Positions 53,215 through 62,109 of a DNA stretch of 64,000 bases are shown here, in pieces. The notes beneath the pieces are model-generated. The model worked only from the letters and a program-made list of their open reading frames with translations. It was not told the origin of the DNA and did no database searches. Positions within the stretch are counted from its first letter, which is position 1; each line of letters starts with the position of its first letter. The stretch is from contig NZ_FUYE01000008.1 in NCBI RefSeq assembly GCF_900167535.1, positions 124,001-188,000 of the forward strand, given 5' to 3'. A program made the translations under genes and the position numbers. This stretch comes from Prosthecobacter debontii. Lineage in GTDB: Bacteria; Verrucomicrobiota; Verrucomicrobiia; Verrucomicrobiales; Verrucomicrobiaceae.

Positions 53215-54594
53215 ATGCGTAAAACCGTCGCCATCGTAGGCCGCCCGAACGTGGGCAAATCCGCCCTGTTCAACCGCCTGGCCGGGATGAACATTTCCAT
53301 TGTCCATGATTTGGCCGGAGTGACTCGGGATCGTATCACCGCTGAATGCCGACGCGGTCCCCAGGTGTTTAACATCATGGACACCGGAGGTATTGGTGCC
53401 AATACGGAAGATGTGTTGACCGAGCAGGTGCAGGTGGAAGCCGCCATCGCCCTGGATGTGGCAGACCTACTGCTGTTTGTCGTGGATGTCACCGCAGGTA
53501 TCACCACCATCGACGAATCCCTGGCCCTAATTCTGCGCCGAACCAAAAAACCCGTGCTGCTGGTGGCCAACAAAGCCGATTCAGAAAAGCGCCGGATGGG
53601 AACGGCTGAATTTACGCGCATGGGCTTTGGTGACCCCGCAGAAGTCAGCGCGGTCCATGGGCACGGTATCAATGATCTCGTAACAACCATTGTCGAAACC
53701 CTCGACATCGCAGAGGAGGAGCCTGAAGATGAGCAGGAAAAAAGACGCAACGCCCGCCCTTTAAAGCTCGCCATCGTGGGCCGTCCCAATGCGGGCAAGT
53801 CTTCCCTGGTGAATGCGATTCTGGGTCAGGAGCGTGCCATCGTAAGTGATGTTCCAGGGACCACCCGCGACAGCCTGGATGTCTTCTGCACCTTCAACGG
53901 CAAGAACTATCAGCTGATTGATACCGCAGGGATTCGCAAGCAAGCCAAGGTGGATGACCAAGTGGAGATCTTTAGCATTCAGCGGAGCTATCAAGCCATC
54001 AAACGAGCAGACCTCTGCCTGTTGGTGATCGACTGCGCCGGCGGAGCCAAAATGCAGGACCGCAAGGTGGCTCAGATGATTGTGGAAGAGAACAAGCCGT
54101 GCATCCTGGTGATGAACAAGTTCGATCTCTTTCACCCTCACGCGAAGCAGAAAGATCGTATCGAAGAGCTAACCGAGGTCATGCGCCGCGAGTTCTTCTT
54201 CCTCAGTTACGCCCCGTTGATTGCTACCTCCGCCAAGAACAGCGAGAATATCGGTAAGCTCTTCGTCCAGATCGAAAACGTGCGTAAAGGAGCTCAAGGT
54301 CGCATCGGCACAGGCGTGCTGAATCGCCTGATGCATGAAACGATCGAGAATACCCCTGGGCCCCTGGGACGCAGTCCACAAACCTTCAAGCTGCTCTATG
54401 TCACTCAGGTTAACGAAACCGAGGATGTCGCCATCCCCGTGCCTCACTTCGTTATGTTTGCTAACCGAGCCGCCAAGATGACCGAAGGCTATCTGCGCTT
54501 CCTCGAGAGTGTGATCCGCAAAGAATGGCCCGCCCCTGGTGTGCCCTTCCGCATGAGTGTGCGAGGTAAACAACCGAAAGAACGCAAAAAATAG
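53215..54594 (+). CDS. der: Ribosome biogenesis GTPase Der (EngA)
   Basis: A 459-residue protein with two GTPase domains in tandem and a KH-like tail, needed for 50S subunit assembly. The first P-loop is VGRPNVGKSALFNRL, with G4 ANKADS. The second is VGRPNAGKSSLVNAI, with G3 DTAGIRKQAKVD and G4 MNKFDL. The tail ends FRMSVRGKQPKERKK. The ATG at 53215 is used because MRKTVAIVGRPN is the family's natural start; an earlier frame extends 24 residues without homology. A GTPase linker of acidic residues (AEEEPEDEQEKRRNARP) separates the two domains. Confidence 0.96.
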   Translation: MRKTVAIVGRPNVGKSALFNRLAGMNISIVHDLAGVTRDRITAECRRGPQVFNIMDTGGIGANTEDVLTEQVQVEAAIALDVADLLLFVVDVTAGITTIDESLALILRRTKKPVLLVANKADSEKRRMGTAEFTRMGFGDPAEVSAVHGHGINDLVTTIVETLDIAEEEPEDEQEKRRNARPLKLAIVGRPNAGKSSLVNAILGQERAIVSDVPGTTRDSLDVFCTFNGKNYQLIDTAGIRKQAKVDDQVEIFSIQRSYQAIKRADLCLLVIDCAGGAKMQDRKVAQMIVEENKPCILVMNKFDLFHPHAKQKDRIEELTEVMRREFFFLSYAPLIATSAKNSENIGKLFVQIENVRKGAQGRIGTGVLNRLMHETIENTPGPLGRSPQTFKLLYVTQVNETEDVAIPVPHFVMFANRAAKMTEGYLRFLESVIRKEWPAPGVPFRMSVRGKQPKERKK

Positions 54595-54681
54595 TCTGCC
54601 CTTGAGGCCCCGAGCTTGAAGACTCCACTCTAAAAAACAAAACCCGGAGGCTTTTAATTAACCCCGGGGCTTGTTTGAAAA

Positions 54682-54713
54682 CACGCCACTCTTAGCCGAG
54701 CGGCGTTTTGTTA
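54682..54713. terminator. Bidirectional terminator between der and the phc-like operon
   Basis: GCCACTC (54685-54691) pairs with GAGCGGC (54698-54704) with one mismatch and a six-base loop. TTTTG follows on the plus strand, and the minus strand has a TGTTTTC run. The convergent genes der and the receiver-kinase gene could both end here. Confidence 0.6.
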
Positions 54714-54722
54714 TCCATCGGA

Positions 54723-55988
54723 TCAATCCCCAGCCAAGAGGCGCTCCCAGAGCAGATCGTTCATCAGCACCTTGGTGACGAAGTCACGGCTGCTCGTCGC
54801 AGTGGGAGCAGGGCTCTCCGCCAGCAGTGGCAGATCGATGGTGAACCGAGCGCCCTGATCGGCTGTATTTTCTGCCTGAATGTGCCCACCATGGTGGAAG
54901 ACGAGGAAGTAAACCGCCATGAGATTCAGACCAAAGTCAGGCCCGGTTTCCGCATGCATAGCAAACGGATCGAACACGGAGCGGAGTGAACTTTGAGGCA
55001 AGCCTGGACCGTTGTCTTGAACCACGAACTGAATGGACACCGGCTTATCAGCGAAGCGCTGGGCGCGAGCAGACACTGCAATGCGAGAACCTGCAGGGAG
55101 AACATCGACTTCATCTTGGAGGAGAAGCTGAAACATGCGCTCGAAGCGACGGCCATCGGAAGAGATTTCAGGCAAATCATCTCCAACATCCAAATCTAGC
55201 CTCATGCCTTTGGCTTCCAAGGCAGGCATCAGGGATGACACGACGGACAGCAGGGCTTCCTTCGGATTGACTTGAGATTCGGCCTTGGCGGAGTCCGTTA
55301 AACTCGCACCATCCAATTGACCGATGAGTTCGGAAATCCGGCCGGCTTGACGCAGAACCTGCGAGTGGAAATCTTGCCAGAACGAAGGATTCTGAAGACG
55401 ATCCATGTCCACCGCTTCCTCACGCAGCTTGCTCGGGGTGAGATTGAGAAAGGTCTGAACCGCTTCCAACGGATTGCGCAGGTGCTGGCATAGGCCACTG
55501 GCAAGCACGCCGAGACTGATCACACGATCTGTAATCACCATATTCTGCAGCACGCTCAGCTTTTCACGCAGGAGGTCATCCCGCTCACGCTGGAGCAAGA
55601 AGAACTCCATCGCTCGGCGCAGGGTATTGCGCATGTCTTCGACCTGAAGAGGCTTGGAGACATAGCGGAAGACGTTTCCCAGGTTGACCGCATCCACCGT
55701 GACCCCGAAGTCAGCAAAGGCCGTGATCATCATTCGGACGATCTTAGGGCGGATCTGGCGTGCCCGCTCCAAGAGCTGAACGCCTTTCTGACCCGGCATG
55801 CGCTGGTCAGTGAGCAACACACCGATTTCATCCCCACGGGATTCAATCAGCTTTAATCCGTCGTTGGCATTGGTCGCAGTGATGATGCGAAACTCTCCGC
55901 CGAAAGTCTTCTCAAAGTATTTGAGCGCCATTTCTTCATCATCCACGTAAAGGATCGCGTAGCGTTTATAGTCGTAGAGGTTTTGCAT
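54723..55988 (-). CDS. PhcR-like response regulator with histidine-kinase-like output domain
   Basis: A 421-residue two-part signalling protein. Residues about 10-125 form a receiver domain: the acidic pair in LYVDDEEM, the phospho-acceptor Asp61 in LLTDQRMPG and the Lys112 in YVSKPLQ. From about 150 a kinase-like output follows, with a HisKA-type His169 in GLCQHLRNPLEAVQ and a GHKL-type region with DNGPGLPQ (G1) and FGLNLMAVYFLV (G2). The Asn of the N box (NLLxNAxDA) is replaced in LLLQDEVDVLPAG, so ATP and Mg binding is probably lost or altered. A receiver with kinase-like output is the rare architecture of Ralstonia PhcR. It is the third gene of the operon, 25 bp after the sensor kinase. 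Confidence 0.82.
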   Translation of the reverse strand: MQNLYDYKRYAILYVDDEEMALKYFEKTFGGEFRIITATNANDGLKLIESRGDEIGVLLTDQRMPGQKGVQLLERARQIRPKIVRMMITAFADFGVTVDAVNLGNVFRYVSKPLQVEDMRNTLRRAMEFFLLQRERDDLLREKLSVLQNMVITDRVISLGVLASGLCQHLRNPLEAVQTFLNLTPSKLREEAVDMDRLQNPSFWQDFHSQVLRQAGRISELIGQLDGASLTDSAKAESQVNPKEALLSVVSSLMPALEAKGMRLDLDVGDDLPEISSDGRRFERMFQLLLQDEVDVLPAGSRIAVSARAQRFADKPVSIQFVVQDNGPGLPQSSLRSVFDPFAMHAETGPDFGLNLMAVYFLVFHHGGHIQAENTADQGARFTIDLPLLAESPAPTATSSRDFVTKVLMNDLLWERLLAGD

Positions 55989-56013
55989 GAGGGGACGATT
56001 AGGCGTTTAGGGC

Positions 56014-58785
56014 TTAGGCTTCGAGTATGGGAGGGGTAACAGGAATTTCCAAAACAAATTCACAGAACTCACCAGGATTGCTTTCAAGCAAAATCCGGCC
56101 ACCATGCTCAGCGATAATCTGGTGACAGATGGAGAGTCCCAGGCCCATGCCTGCCCCCACATCCTTGGTGGTGAAAAACGGATCAAAGATGTTATTGCGG
56201 ATGCCTTCGGGGATGCCAGGGCCATTATCGCGGATGTGCAGAGAGATATAATCTCCCTTCTCAACGGCCCAGATCTTGAGGGCGCGCTGTTGCCCCTCTG
56301 GGTATTGTTTTTCCGCCATCGCATCCAGAGCATTTTGAATCAAATTGATGAGTACTTGGATGAATTGGTTCTGGTCTCCATGAGCCTCCACATAGGCAGG
56401 AAGGTCCGTATTCACATCCACACCTTCTTTAAAGGCGTGTGAGAAAAAGCGCAAGGTTGTCTCGACAGCTTGAGCGAGATTGAATGAAGCCGCCACTTGG
56501 CTGGAGTTACGCGAGAATCCGCGCAAATCACTAATGATGCGTGCCACACGGTCCACCCCGTTTTCGATATCGCCCAGCGTTTCGACGAAGTCTGGGCGAT
56601 CTGACTCTGCCAGCTTCCCTGTCGTGTCCCGGAGAACGAAGAGTGCTTGTTTCGCGTAGTTAAGCGGATTGTTAATCTCGTGGATCAGGCCAGCGCTCAG
56701 GCGTCCCAGAGACGCCAGTTTCTCATTTCGGACGAGTAGGGCTTCCGTCTCCTTCACTTGCTCCAGAGCAGCTTCCAAGCGCTGCTTCTGAACTGCCAAC
56801 TCGCGTTGATAAAGGTGCGAATCCGTGAGGTTTTTCAGACGGACGGAAAGCTCTGTCAGCGAGAAAGGTTTGCCGAGGAAGTCGCTGGCACCCGCAGTAA
56901 GACAGTCGATTTTCGTCTTCTCATCAGCCCGTGCGGTGAGTAACACCACGGGGATGTTTTTCGTCGAAGTGCGCTCGCGGAGTTCCCGACACACCTGAAG
57001 GCCGTCTTTCTCAGGCATCATCATGTCAGACAGGATGATATCTGGCAGGAATTGAGCCGCTTTCTCGACAGCCTGATAGCCATCGACAGCTTCGATAATT
57101 TCGAAACTCTCAGAGAGCTGGGTGCGCAGAAAACGTAGCATATCAGGCTCATCATCAGCGATGAGGAGCTTCGGTTTCTTGCTGCGTTTACCGATCGAGA
57201 CTTCGACAGGCCGGAGAGTAGCCTGGAGAGAAGTCATCGCCGGGAACAACTCGGCCCGGCGATACAGATCACTGATCCATTCTTTTTGCTCGGCAGGAGC
57301 CATGTCATGACCATCCGTCTCTGGCGGAGCTTCAGCCTCGTCTTCGGCTTCTTGGAAGGGCAGCAGGACCGACATGGTCGTCCCTTTGCCTCGCTCACTT
57401 TCCACGGAGACACTACCGCCATGAGCTTCCGCAATCTCTTTGACCAGCGATAGGCCGATCCCCATACCCTGATACTTGCGCTGAGAGGAGGTATCAGCTT
57501 GCCAAAAACGACTGAAGATATTGGGGAGATCTTCTGGAGCGATGCCCACACCGGAATCGCGGACATCCAAACGCAGCCACTCACCATCTTTCCGAGCCGT
57601 CAGATTTACCGAACCGCCCGATGGGGTAAATTTCAAGGCATTGAACAAGAGATTCAGACAGATGCGCTCAAGCTTCTCTGAATCCGCCATGATTCGGCCG
57701 AGCCCTGAATCACAATCCACGCTCAGATGAATCCGCTTATCTTTGGCCACACCACCAGCAGCATTCCCTAACCCACGCACAAACTCCTCCAAAGCGACGG
57801 GAGCTTTGCGAATCTGAATGGTGCCCGACTCCAATCGGACGAGGTCCAAGAGATCATTGATGAGCTTCAGCAACCGCATCGCATTATTATGCATCGTCGC
57901 CAAGAGATCATCCCGCTCCTGCTCGACCATGTGCGGCCCGCGTGTCTTCAGCGTCTCGATCGGTGCCAGCAGCAGCGTCAGCGGAGTGCGCAATTCATGG
58001 CTGACATTGGCGAAGAAACGGCTCTTCGCTTCATCCAACTCCCGAAGCTTCTTGTTATTCTCCTCCAATTTCGCGTTGGAATCTTCAAGCTGTGTCTTGG
58101 ATTGCTCAAGTTGACCGTAGGAATCGGCCAGACGATCATTGGCATCCTGGAGTTTTTCCCGACTGCTATCCAGCCGCTGGCGGAGTTCAAACTCGGTGAG
58201 ACGAATGTTGTTGTAAAACCAGGTGCCCGCAGCGGTGAACACACCAGTCACAAAGAGGAAATACAAGTTGTTATAAAAGATGCTCGGCTTCTCGATCGGA
58301 CCGTGCGCGAAACACGCCGCCAGATACATCAAGATCGTCATCAAGACCACGGCAATGCTTTCAGCCAAAGGCCAGCGCATCAGGATGGCCGCCCCAAGCA
58401 TGACGAGGTTCAACCCCGCATAGTAAGGAGAGGCAAAGCCCTCCCGCACATAGATCATCCAAGCAATGGACCCCATCAACGGGGCGGCCATGGCCAGCCC
58501 GAAGACACGGTGCCAGTGACGACCGAACTCCGTGCCTAGGACCATCCGGATGATGATCAAAATGACGACCGTAACGACGCGAAACGGAAAGAACTGCTTC
58601 ACGCCTTCCTCTTGATACACCACCCAATCAAGGGTGCTGCCACCCAGCATGAAGATACAGGCCAGCACACCGCACATCCGATAGTTCTTCACCCGGATGC
58701 CGCGCTCATAGTCCTGAAACTGCCGCATCAATTCAGGAGCGGACAGCGTTTCAGCACTGGAGGCTGGACTGGAGACGGCGGTCAT
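56014..58785 (-). CDS. Hybrid sensor histidine kinase with HK-receiver-HK layout (PhcS-like)
   Basis: A 923-residue membrane sensor. About six helices occupy residues 36-190, followed by a coiled coil ([20 protein letters not shown]). The first kinase has phospho-acceptor His263 ([10 protein letters not shown]), N box Asn382 and [19 protein letters not shown] receiver follows at about 538-650 ([10 protein letters not shown], Asp587 in [12 protein letters not shown], Lys639 in FLGKPF). A second kinase ends the protein, with His702 ([12 protein letters not shown]), Asn818 and [20 protein letters not shown]. The membrane bundle is similar in position to PhcS and CqsS, sensors of hydrophobic autoinducers. 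Transmitters, receiver and a second transmitter in one chain form a phosphorelay. Its ATG lies one base after the methyltransferase stop codon (TGATATG). Confidence 0.88.
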   Translation of the reverse strand: MTAVSSPASSAETLSAPELMRQFQDYERGIRVKNYRMCGVLACIFMLGGSTLDWVVYQEEGVKQFFPFRVVTVVILIIIRMVLGTEFGRHWHRVFGLAMAAPLMGSIAWMIYVREGFASPYYAGLNLVMLGAAILMRWPLAESIAVVLMTILMYLAACFAHGPIEKPSIFYNNLYFLFVTGVFTAAGTWFYNNIRLTEFELRQRLDSSREKLQDANDRLADSYGQLEQSKTQLEDSNAKLEENNKKLRELDEAKSRFFANVSHELRTPLTLLLAPIETLKTRGPHMVEQERDDLLATMHNNAMRLLKLINDLLDLVRLESGTIQIRKAPVALEEFVRGLGNAAGGVAKDKRIHLSVDCDSGLGRIMADSEKLERICLNLLFNALKFTPSGGSVNLTARKDGEWLRLDVRDSGVGIAPEDLPNIFSRFWQADTSSQRKYQGMGIGLSLVKEIAEAHGGSVSVESERGKGTTMSVLLPFQEAEDEAEAPPETDGHDMAPAEQKEWISDLYRRAELFPAMTSLQATLRPVEVSIGKRSKKPKLLIADDEPDMLRFLRTQLSESFEIIEAVDGYQAVEKAAQFLPDIILSDMMMPEKDGLQVCRELRERTSTKNIPVVLLTARADEKTKIDCLTAGASDFLGKPFSLTELSVRLKNLTDSHLYQRELAVQKQRLEAALEQVKETEALLVRNEKLASLGRLSAGLIHEINNPLNYAKQALFVLRDTTGKLAESDRPDFVETLGDIENGVDRVARIISDLRGFSRNSSQVAASFNLAQAVETTLRFFSHAFKEGVDVNTDLPAYVEAHGDQNQFIQVLINLIQNALDAMAEKQYPEGQQRALKIWAVEKGDYISLHIRDNGPGIPEGIRNNIFDPFFTTKDVGAGMGLGLSICHQIIAEHGGRILLESNPGEFCEFVLEIPVTPPILEA

Positions 58786-58786
58786 A

Positions 58787-60238
58787 TCAAGAGCCCGGTT
58801 TTCTCACCTCCAAAAAGATATTCACGCCTGTTTCTTCTGCCTTTACTGACGAAGCGCCAGCAGGAGCTCGAGAGGGAGCTAGTTTCAAAAATTGCTCTTC
58901 ATCGCGATAGACGAGATGCCATTCCGCCAAATACTCCATCCAGTTCCGCCAGGGGTTGCTGGTATGAACATTGGTGGCAATCAAAAGCCCCCCAGGAGCC
59001 AACATGTCGTAAAAAATCTCCAGCAGGCGGCGGCAGATACGATCCGAAAGGTAATCGAACAAACCGGCACAATACACCACGTCGTATTGCCCCTGAGTCG
59101 CCGGATTTGGACGACCCGCCTCTTTCAAAATCTGATGCACGGATCGCTTTTCGAACTGAATCTCCGTTGATCGACGATTCTCGATCTTGATCTCACCGAG
59201 AACGCCACTGGTGCTTTCCAGGGTTTCATCGTTGAAATCCAAGAGGTCAAAGCAAGCCGTATCCGCGACATCCGATTTCAGGAATCTCTGAATCTCCTGA
59301 GCAGGGCCACATCCCAGGTTATAGATTCGCGCTCTGCCGCGCAATTGCGTGGCGCGTTGTGTTTCCGCCGTCAACTGTTCCACCAAGTAAATGATACGAT
59401 TGCGGTGAGCGATCACCGGCGGAATCTCCAGATAGAGCTTGTTCAGGAGTTTAGCGAAAACAGAACTCCCTTCATAGGGATCCCGGAGCATCATGCTCAC
59501 CATTTCGTAATCTCCCGCATAGCCGAGCGGTTTGGCATAGGTGCGATAGACGAAGGGCGCGCACAGAACAAGCGGATGCAACTGACGCTTGATGTAACTG
59601 CGATGCACAGGCTGAATGTCTTGAGGAATCTGATTGGCAATATCCTCGAAACGGCGCATTAACGGCAAAACGATCGGAACAACAGGAGCTTCCAGTTTTT
59701 GAATGATCTCAATTTCCGCTTGGTGACGGTCCCCCGCAGGCATAGAGCGGACACCTAACTCGACCTGCTCCATCCAGCGGCGCAGATCGGTAAGAAGCGT
59801 CTGCATATCCGCCACCACCACCTTGAAATCTGGCCAAACTTTATAGGTGCGTTCGGTCTGCTGTAAAAACTCAGTAAACTCCGCAACCAATCGCTCCTGC
59901 TGCTGAACTGGATTAAATACATCAACGTCAATCCAGGCCTCATCATCAAGAGACACTTCAAGGATCAGCATGATCCCCGTATTCACTAGATTGGTAATAA
60001 CAGCGCGCCCCGAATAAAGCATCCGGTCATTCACAGTAACTCGGAAATCCGTAAGCACCTCGGAAAGCTGGAGAATACTGTAGGGATTATAAACTTCAAA
60101 AACAGCCAAGTGTCGACTCAGTCGATGCACGGTGCCACGCACCTCTGCACCCTGACTGTTCCTGCACACAATGATGCTGAGGTTCTCTCCTACAAGTCCG
60201 GAGGTGCCGGACACTAATGTTGAGGAATCTGCGGACAT
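58787..60238 (-). CDS. SAM-dependent methyltransferase of the PhcB type (candidate autoinducer synthase) with extra N-terminal domain
   Basis: A 483-residue methyltransferase. The SAM-binding motif I is IYNLGCGPAQEI (about residues 305-316), with later class I landmarks FDLLDFND and YDVVYCAGLFDYLSD. Before it lies the segment KPLGYAGDYEMVSMML, followed by PYEGSSVFAKLLNKLYLE, which I associate with PhcB-type enzymes that make methyl esters of 3-hydroxy fatty acids. Residues about 15-110 form a separate beta-rich domain (AEVRGTVHRLSRHLAVFEVY) that resembles a PilZ fold; that resemblance is weaker. A helical linker region (110-290) connects them. It is the first gene of the operon. Substrate identity is inferred from family and from the neighbouring PhcS/PhcR-like genes. 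Confidence 0.78.
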   Translation of the reverse strand: MSADSSTLVSGTSGLVGENLSIIVCRNSQGAEVRGTVHRLSRHLAVFEVYNPYSILQLSEVLTDFRVTVNDRMLYSGRAVITNLVNTGIMLILEVSLDDEAWIDVDVFNPVQQQERLVAEFTEFLQQTERTYKVWPDFKVVVADMQTLLTDLRRWMEQVELGVRSMPAGDRHQAEIEIIQKLEAPVVPIVLPLMRRFEDIANQIPQDIQPVHRSYIKRQLHPLVLCAPFVYRTYAKPLGYAGDYEMVSMMLRDPYEGSSVFAKLLNKLYLEIPPVIAHRNRIIYLVEQLTAETQRATQLRGRARIYNLGCGPAQEIQRFLKSDVADTACFDLLDFNDETLESTSGVLGEIKIENRRSTEIQFEKRSVHQILKEAGRPNPATQGQYDVVYCAGLFDYLSDRICRRLLEIFYDMLAPGGLLIATNVHTSNPWRNWMEYLAEWHLVYRDEEQFLKLAPSRAPAGASSVKAEETGVNIFLEVRKPGS

Positions 60239-60272
60239 CTTTTAATGAAGGAGAATGAAATAAAAATGAACT

Positions 60273-60284
60273 GGGGACGTCCCC
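60273..60284. promoter_or_regulatory. Perfect 12-bp palindrome upstream of the phc-like operon
   Basis: GGGGACGTCCCC is fully self-complementary in an otherwise AT-rich spacer, 34 bp before the methyltransferase ATG at 60238. It could be a dimer-type regulator binding site or a short mRNA hairpin. This is observation only. Confidence 0.4.
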
Positions 60285-60591
60285 TTCGAATGACGGTAAC
60301 CTGTTTGTCCAGAACGGATGAATGGGTCAAGAAGATTATTCACAAGGGCAAAAATCAAAGATGGTAACCTAAAATAAGTCGTTAATCAAAAACTACCATT
60401 TATTAACTTACTTTGAAACCGCTCATGTGCATGTGATAAAACATTCATTTTCAATACTGTTAAACATTAATCGATCACTCATAAACTTGCATGAAATAGT
60501 TACAGAAGAGCGAGGTCGAAGACTTTGTGAACACATATAGTGTTTACTGTTTTCATAAACGTGCAATTTGCCACATAAAAAGATTTAAAAC

Positions 60592-60621
60592 GCCGAAGGT
60601 GAGCAAAAAACACCCCTCGGC
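60592..60621. other. Hairpin in the divergent region, possibly a minus-strand terminator
   Basis: GCCGAAGGTG pairs imperfectly with CACCCCTCGGC around an A-rich loop. On the minus strand it is followed by GTTTTAAATCTTTTTATG, so it looks like an intrinsic terminator for something transcribed leftward from around 60650-60750. No protein gene lies there on that strand. A small non-coding RNA is one explanation. Confidence 0.35.
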
Positions 60622-60651
60622 TTGATTGACACCCTTTAGCGTTCATACGAT
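60622..60651 (+). promoter_or_regulatory. Candidate promoter of the flavoprotein gene at 60751
   Basis: TTGATT (60622-60627) and TACGAT (60646-60651) are 18 bp apart, each matching four of six consensus bases. A better -35 box, TTGACA, overlaps at 60626-60631 but is only 14 bp from the same -10 box. Confidence 0.25.
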
Positions 60652-60750
60652 TTTCACTTAACCCATTAACCTCACCCACATAAAACGAGTGAGGTCCGCA
60701 TCATCCTTCAGCTTGCTGGTGCGCGTATTCGGAATCATGTCTCTCCCTCA

Positions 60751-62088
60751 ATGACAAATCGTCTGCCCCAAATCGTGATTGTAGGCGCGGGTCCAGCGGG
60801 CTGCACGCTAGCCGCATTCCTGGCTCAGCGTGGCCTTTCCTGTGTGGTGTTTGATGATGACAAGCGCCCCGACCTCTTGGTCGGGGAGTCACTCATCCCT
60901 GGTGTTGTCCCCGTTTTTCGCCAACTCGGCATCGAAGACCGTGTCGCGGAGATCTCCGTCAGAAAGCCAGGAGCTTCGTTTTTTGTGACGGGTGATGGCC
61001 CTAGAATTCACTTTAGTTTCAAGAATGTCGAAGGTCACCTCCCCCCCTATTCTTTTAACAGTCCACGGCCAGAATTGGACAACCTGCTTCGCCTGAGAGC
61101 TGAAGAACTCGGTGCCAAATTCATTCATGCACGGGCTGAGGTGATCGCCTCAGAACAGATGGGACATCCGACGGTCCGGCTCTCTGAGACCAGTCTGAAG
61201 CAGGCGGGTTTACCACTCGATGCTCAGCCGCTGCTGATCGATGCCAGTGGACGCGCTCGTTGTTTTGCCCGGGCGATGCAGATTCCAGCCATCCGTGGCG
61301 GCAGGGATGATATTGCCTATTTTGCTCACTACGAAGACTTCGACCATGATGAGGTGGAGCCCGGCCAAGTGATCATTTCTGTGCTCAAAGCGGGATGGAG
61401 TTGGCGTATCCCCCTGCCCGGTCGTCTTTCAGTCGGCATTGTCGTGGATAAAGACCATGCCAAAACATTAGGCACGACTGCGGAAGAACGCTTGGAAACG
61501 GCACTGCGTGAGGAGCCTATGCTGGCGGCCAAAGGCCGTCGCGCTAAACGCCTCACGCCCGTCATGACCTACACGAACTACCAATTGCTCTCCACACAAG
61601 GTTATGGACCAGGGTGGGTTCTGCTGGGGGATGCCTTTGGTTTCGTGGACCCCATGTTATCGCCGGGGCTCTTCATGTCCTTGGAAGGAGCCCGCCAATT
61701 GGATGCCTGTGTCTTTGCAAAAGGTGCGGACATCCTGAACCATCCCCAGGCTCTCCAGAAAGCCCTAGCCGCCTACAGCCGCCGCATCGTGCAGTGGCAC
61801 CATGCTTGGACCGAGTTGGTGAATTATTTTTACGATGGGCGCATCTTCCGCATCCATCTTGCGGGCAAGAATCTCGCGATGAAGCCCTCCCCCTTTAATC
61901 TAGCCAGCATTATGGAGAGGCATTCCACCTTCCACATCGCCAGCATGGCTTCCGGCGGCTACACACGCTCCCTTTACAGCCGCAGCTTGATGCGTCTGCT
62001 CTCGAAATATCTCGTCTGGCAAGTGCCTGCGGCAGAGAACTTCGCGGTCAAAAAAGCCTGGCCCCATGAACGAGGCCAAGCTGCCTGA
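60751..62088 (+). CDS. FAD-dependent oxidoreductase, tryptophan-halogenase/geranylgeranyl-reductase-like
   Basis: A 445-residue flavoprotein. The N-terminal FAD motif is VIVGAGPAGCTLAAFLAQRG, followed by GESLIPGVVPVFRQLGIED, a characteristic Glu-Ser-Leu-Ile-Pro segment of the halogenase-like group. The signature GWSWRIPLPGRLSVGIVVD carries the GWxWxIP motif of flavin-dependent halogenases. WVLLGDAFGFVDPMLSPGLFMS closes the FAD site. These features fit tryptophan-halogenase-like and polyketide-related FAD enzymes. True halogenase activity would need a catalytic Lys that I cannot confirm, so a hydroxylase or reductase role on a lipid or aromatic compound is the alternative. It is divergent from the phc-like operon and could act on a signal or pigment. 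Confidence 0.72.
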   Translation: MTNRLPQIVIVGAGPAGCTLAAFLAQRGLSCVVFDDDKRPDLLVGESLIPGVVPVFRQLGIEDRVAEISVRKPGASFFVTGDGPRIHFSFKNVEGHLPPYSFNSPRPELDNLLRLRAEELGAKFIHARAEVIASEQMGHPTVRLSETSLKQAGLPLDAQPLLIDASGRARCFARAMQIPAIRGGRDDIAYFAHYEDFDHDEVEPGQVIISVLKAGWSWRIPLPGRLSVGIVVDKDHAKTLGTTAEERLETALREEPMLAAKGRRAKRLTPVMTYTNYQLLSTQGYGPGWVLLGDAFGFVDPMLSPGLFMSLEGARQLDACVFAKGADILNHPQALQKALAAYSRRIVQWHHAWTELVNYFYDGRIFRIHLAGKNLAMKPSPFNLASIMERHSTFHIASMASGGYTRSLYSRSLMRLLSKYLVWQVPAAENFAVKKAWPHERGQAA

Positions 62089-62109
62089 AGCGAGTGACTG
62101 ATCGGACTA

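Larger units (their letters stand above)
60239..60750. promoter_or_regulatory. AT-rich divergent control region (512 bp) between the phc-like operon and a flavoprotein gene
   Basis: No gene is convincing here. The region is clearly richer in A and T than the flanking genes. It contains a perfect 12-bp palindrome GGGGACGTCCCC at 60273-60284, about 35 bp upstream of the methyltransferase start. It also holds a hairpin at 60592-60621 and another at 60670-60694. A candidate promoter for the flavoprotein gene lies at 60622-60651. As both neighbouring transcription units read away from it, it is the expected site for regulation of the signalling operon, but no operator consensus is known. Confidence 0.55.

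Noticed and set aside
60267-60368. Small plus-strand ORF of 33 codons in the divergent region
   Set aside because: It begins after a distant purine-rich stretch, has no signal peptide or known motif and covers the palindrome. It is more likely part of a control region.
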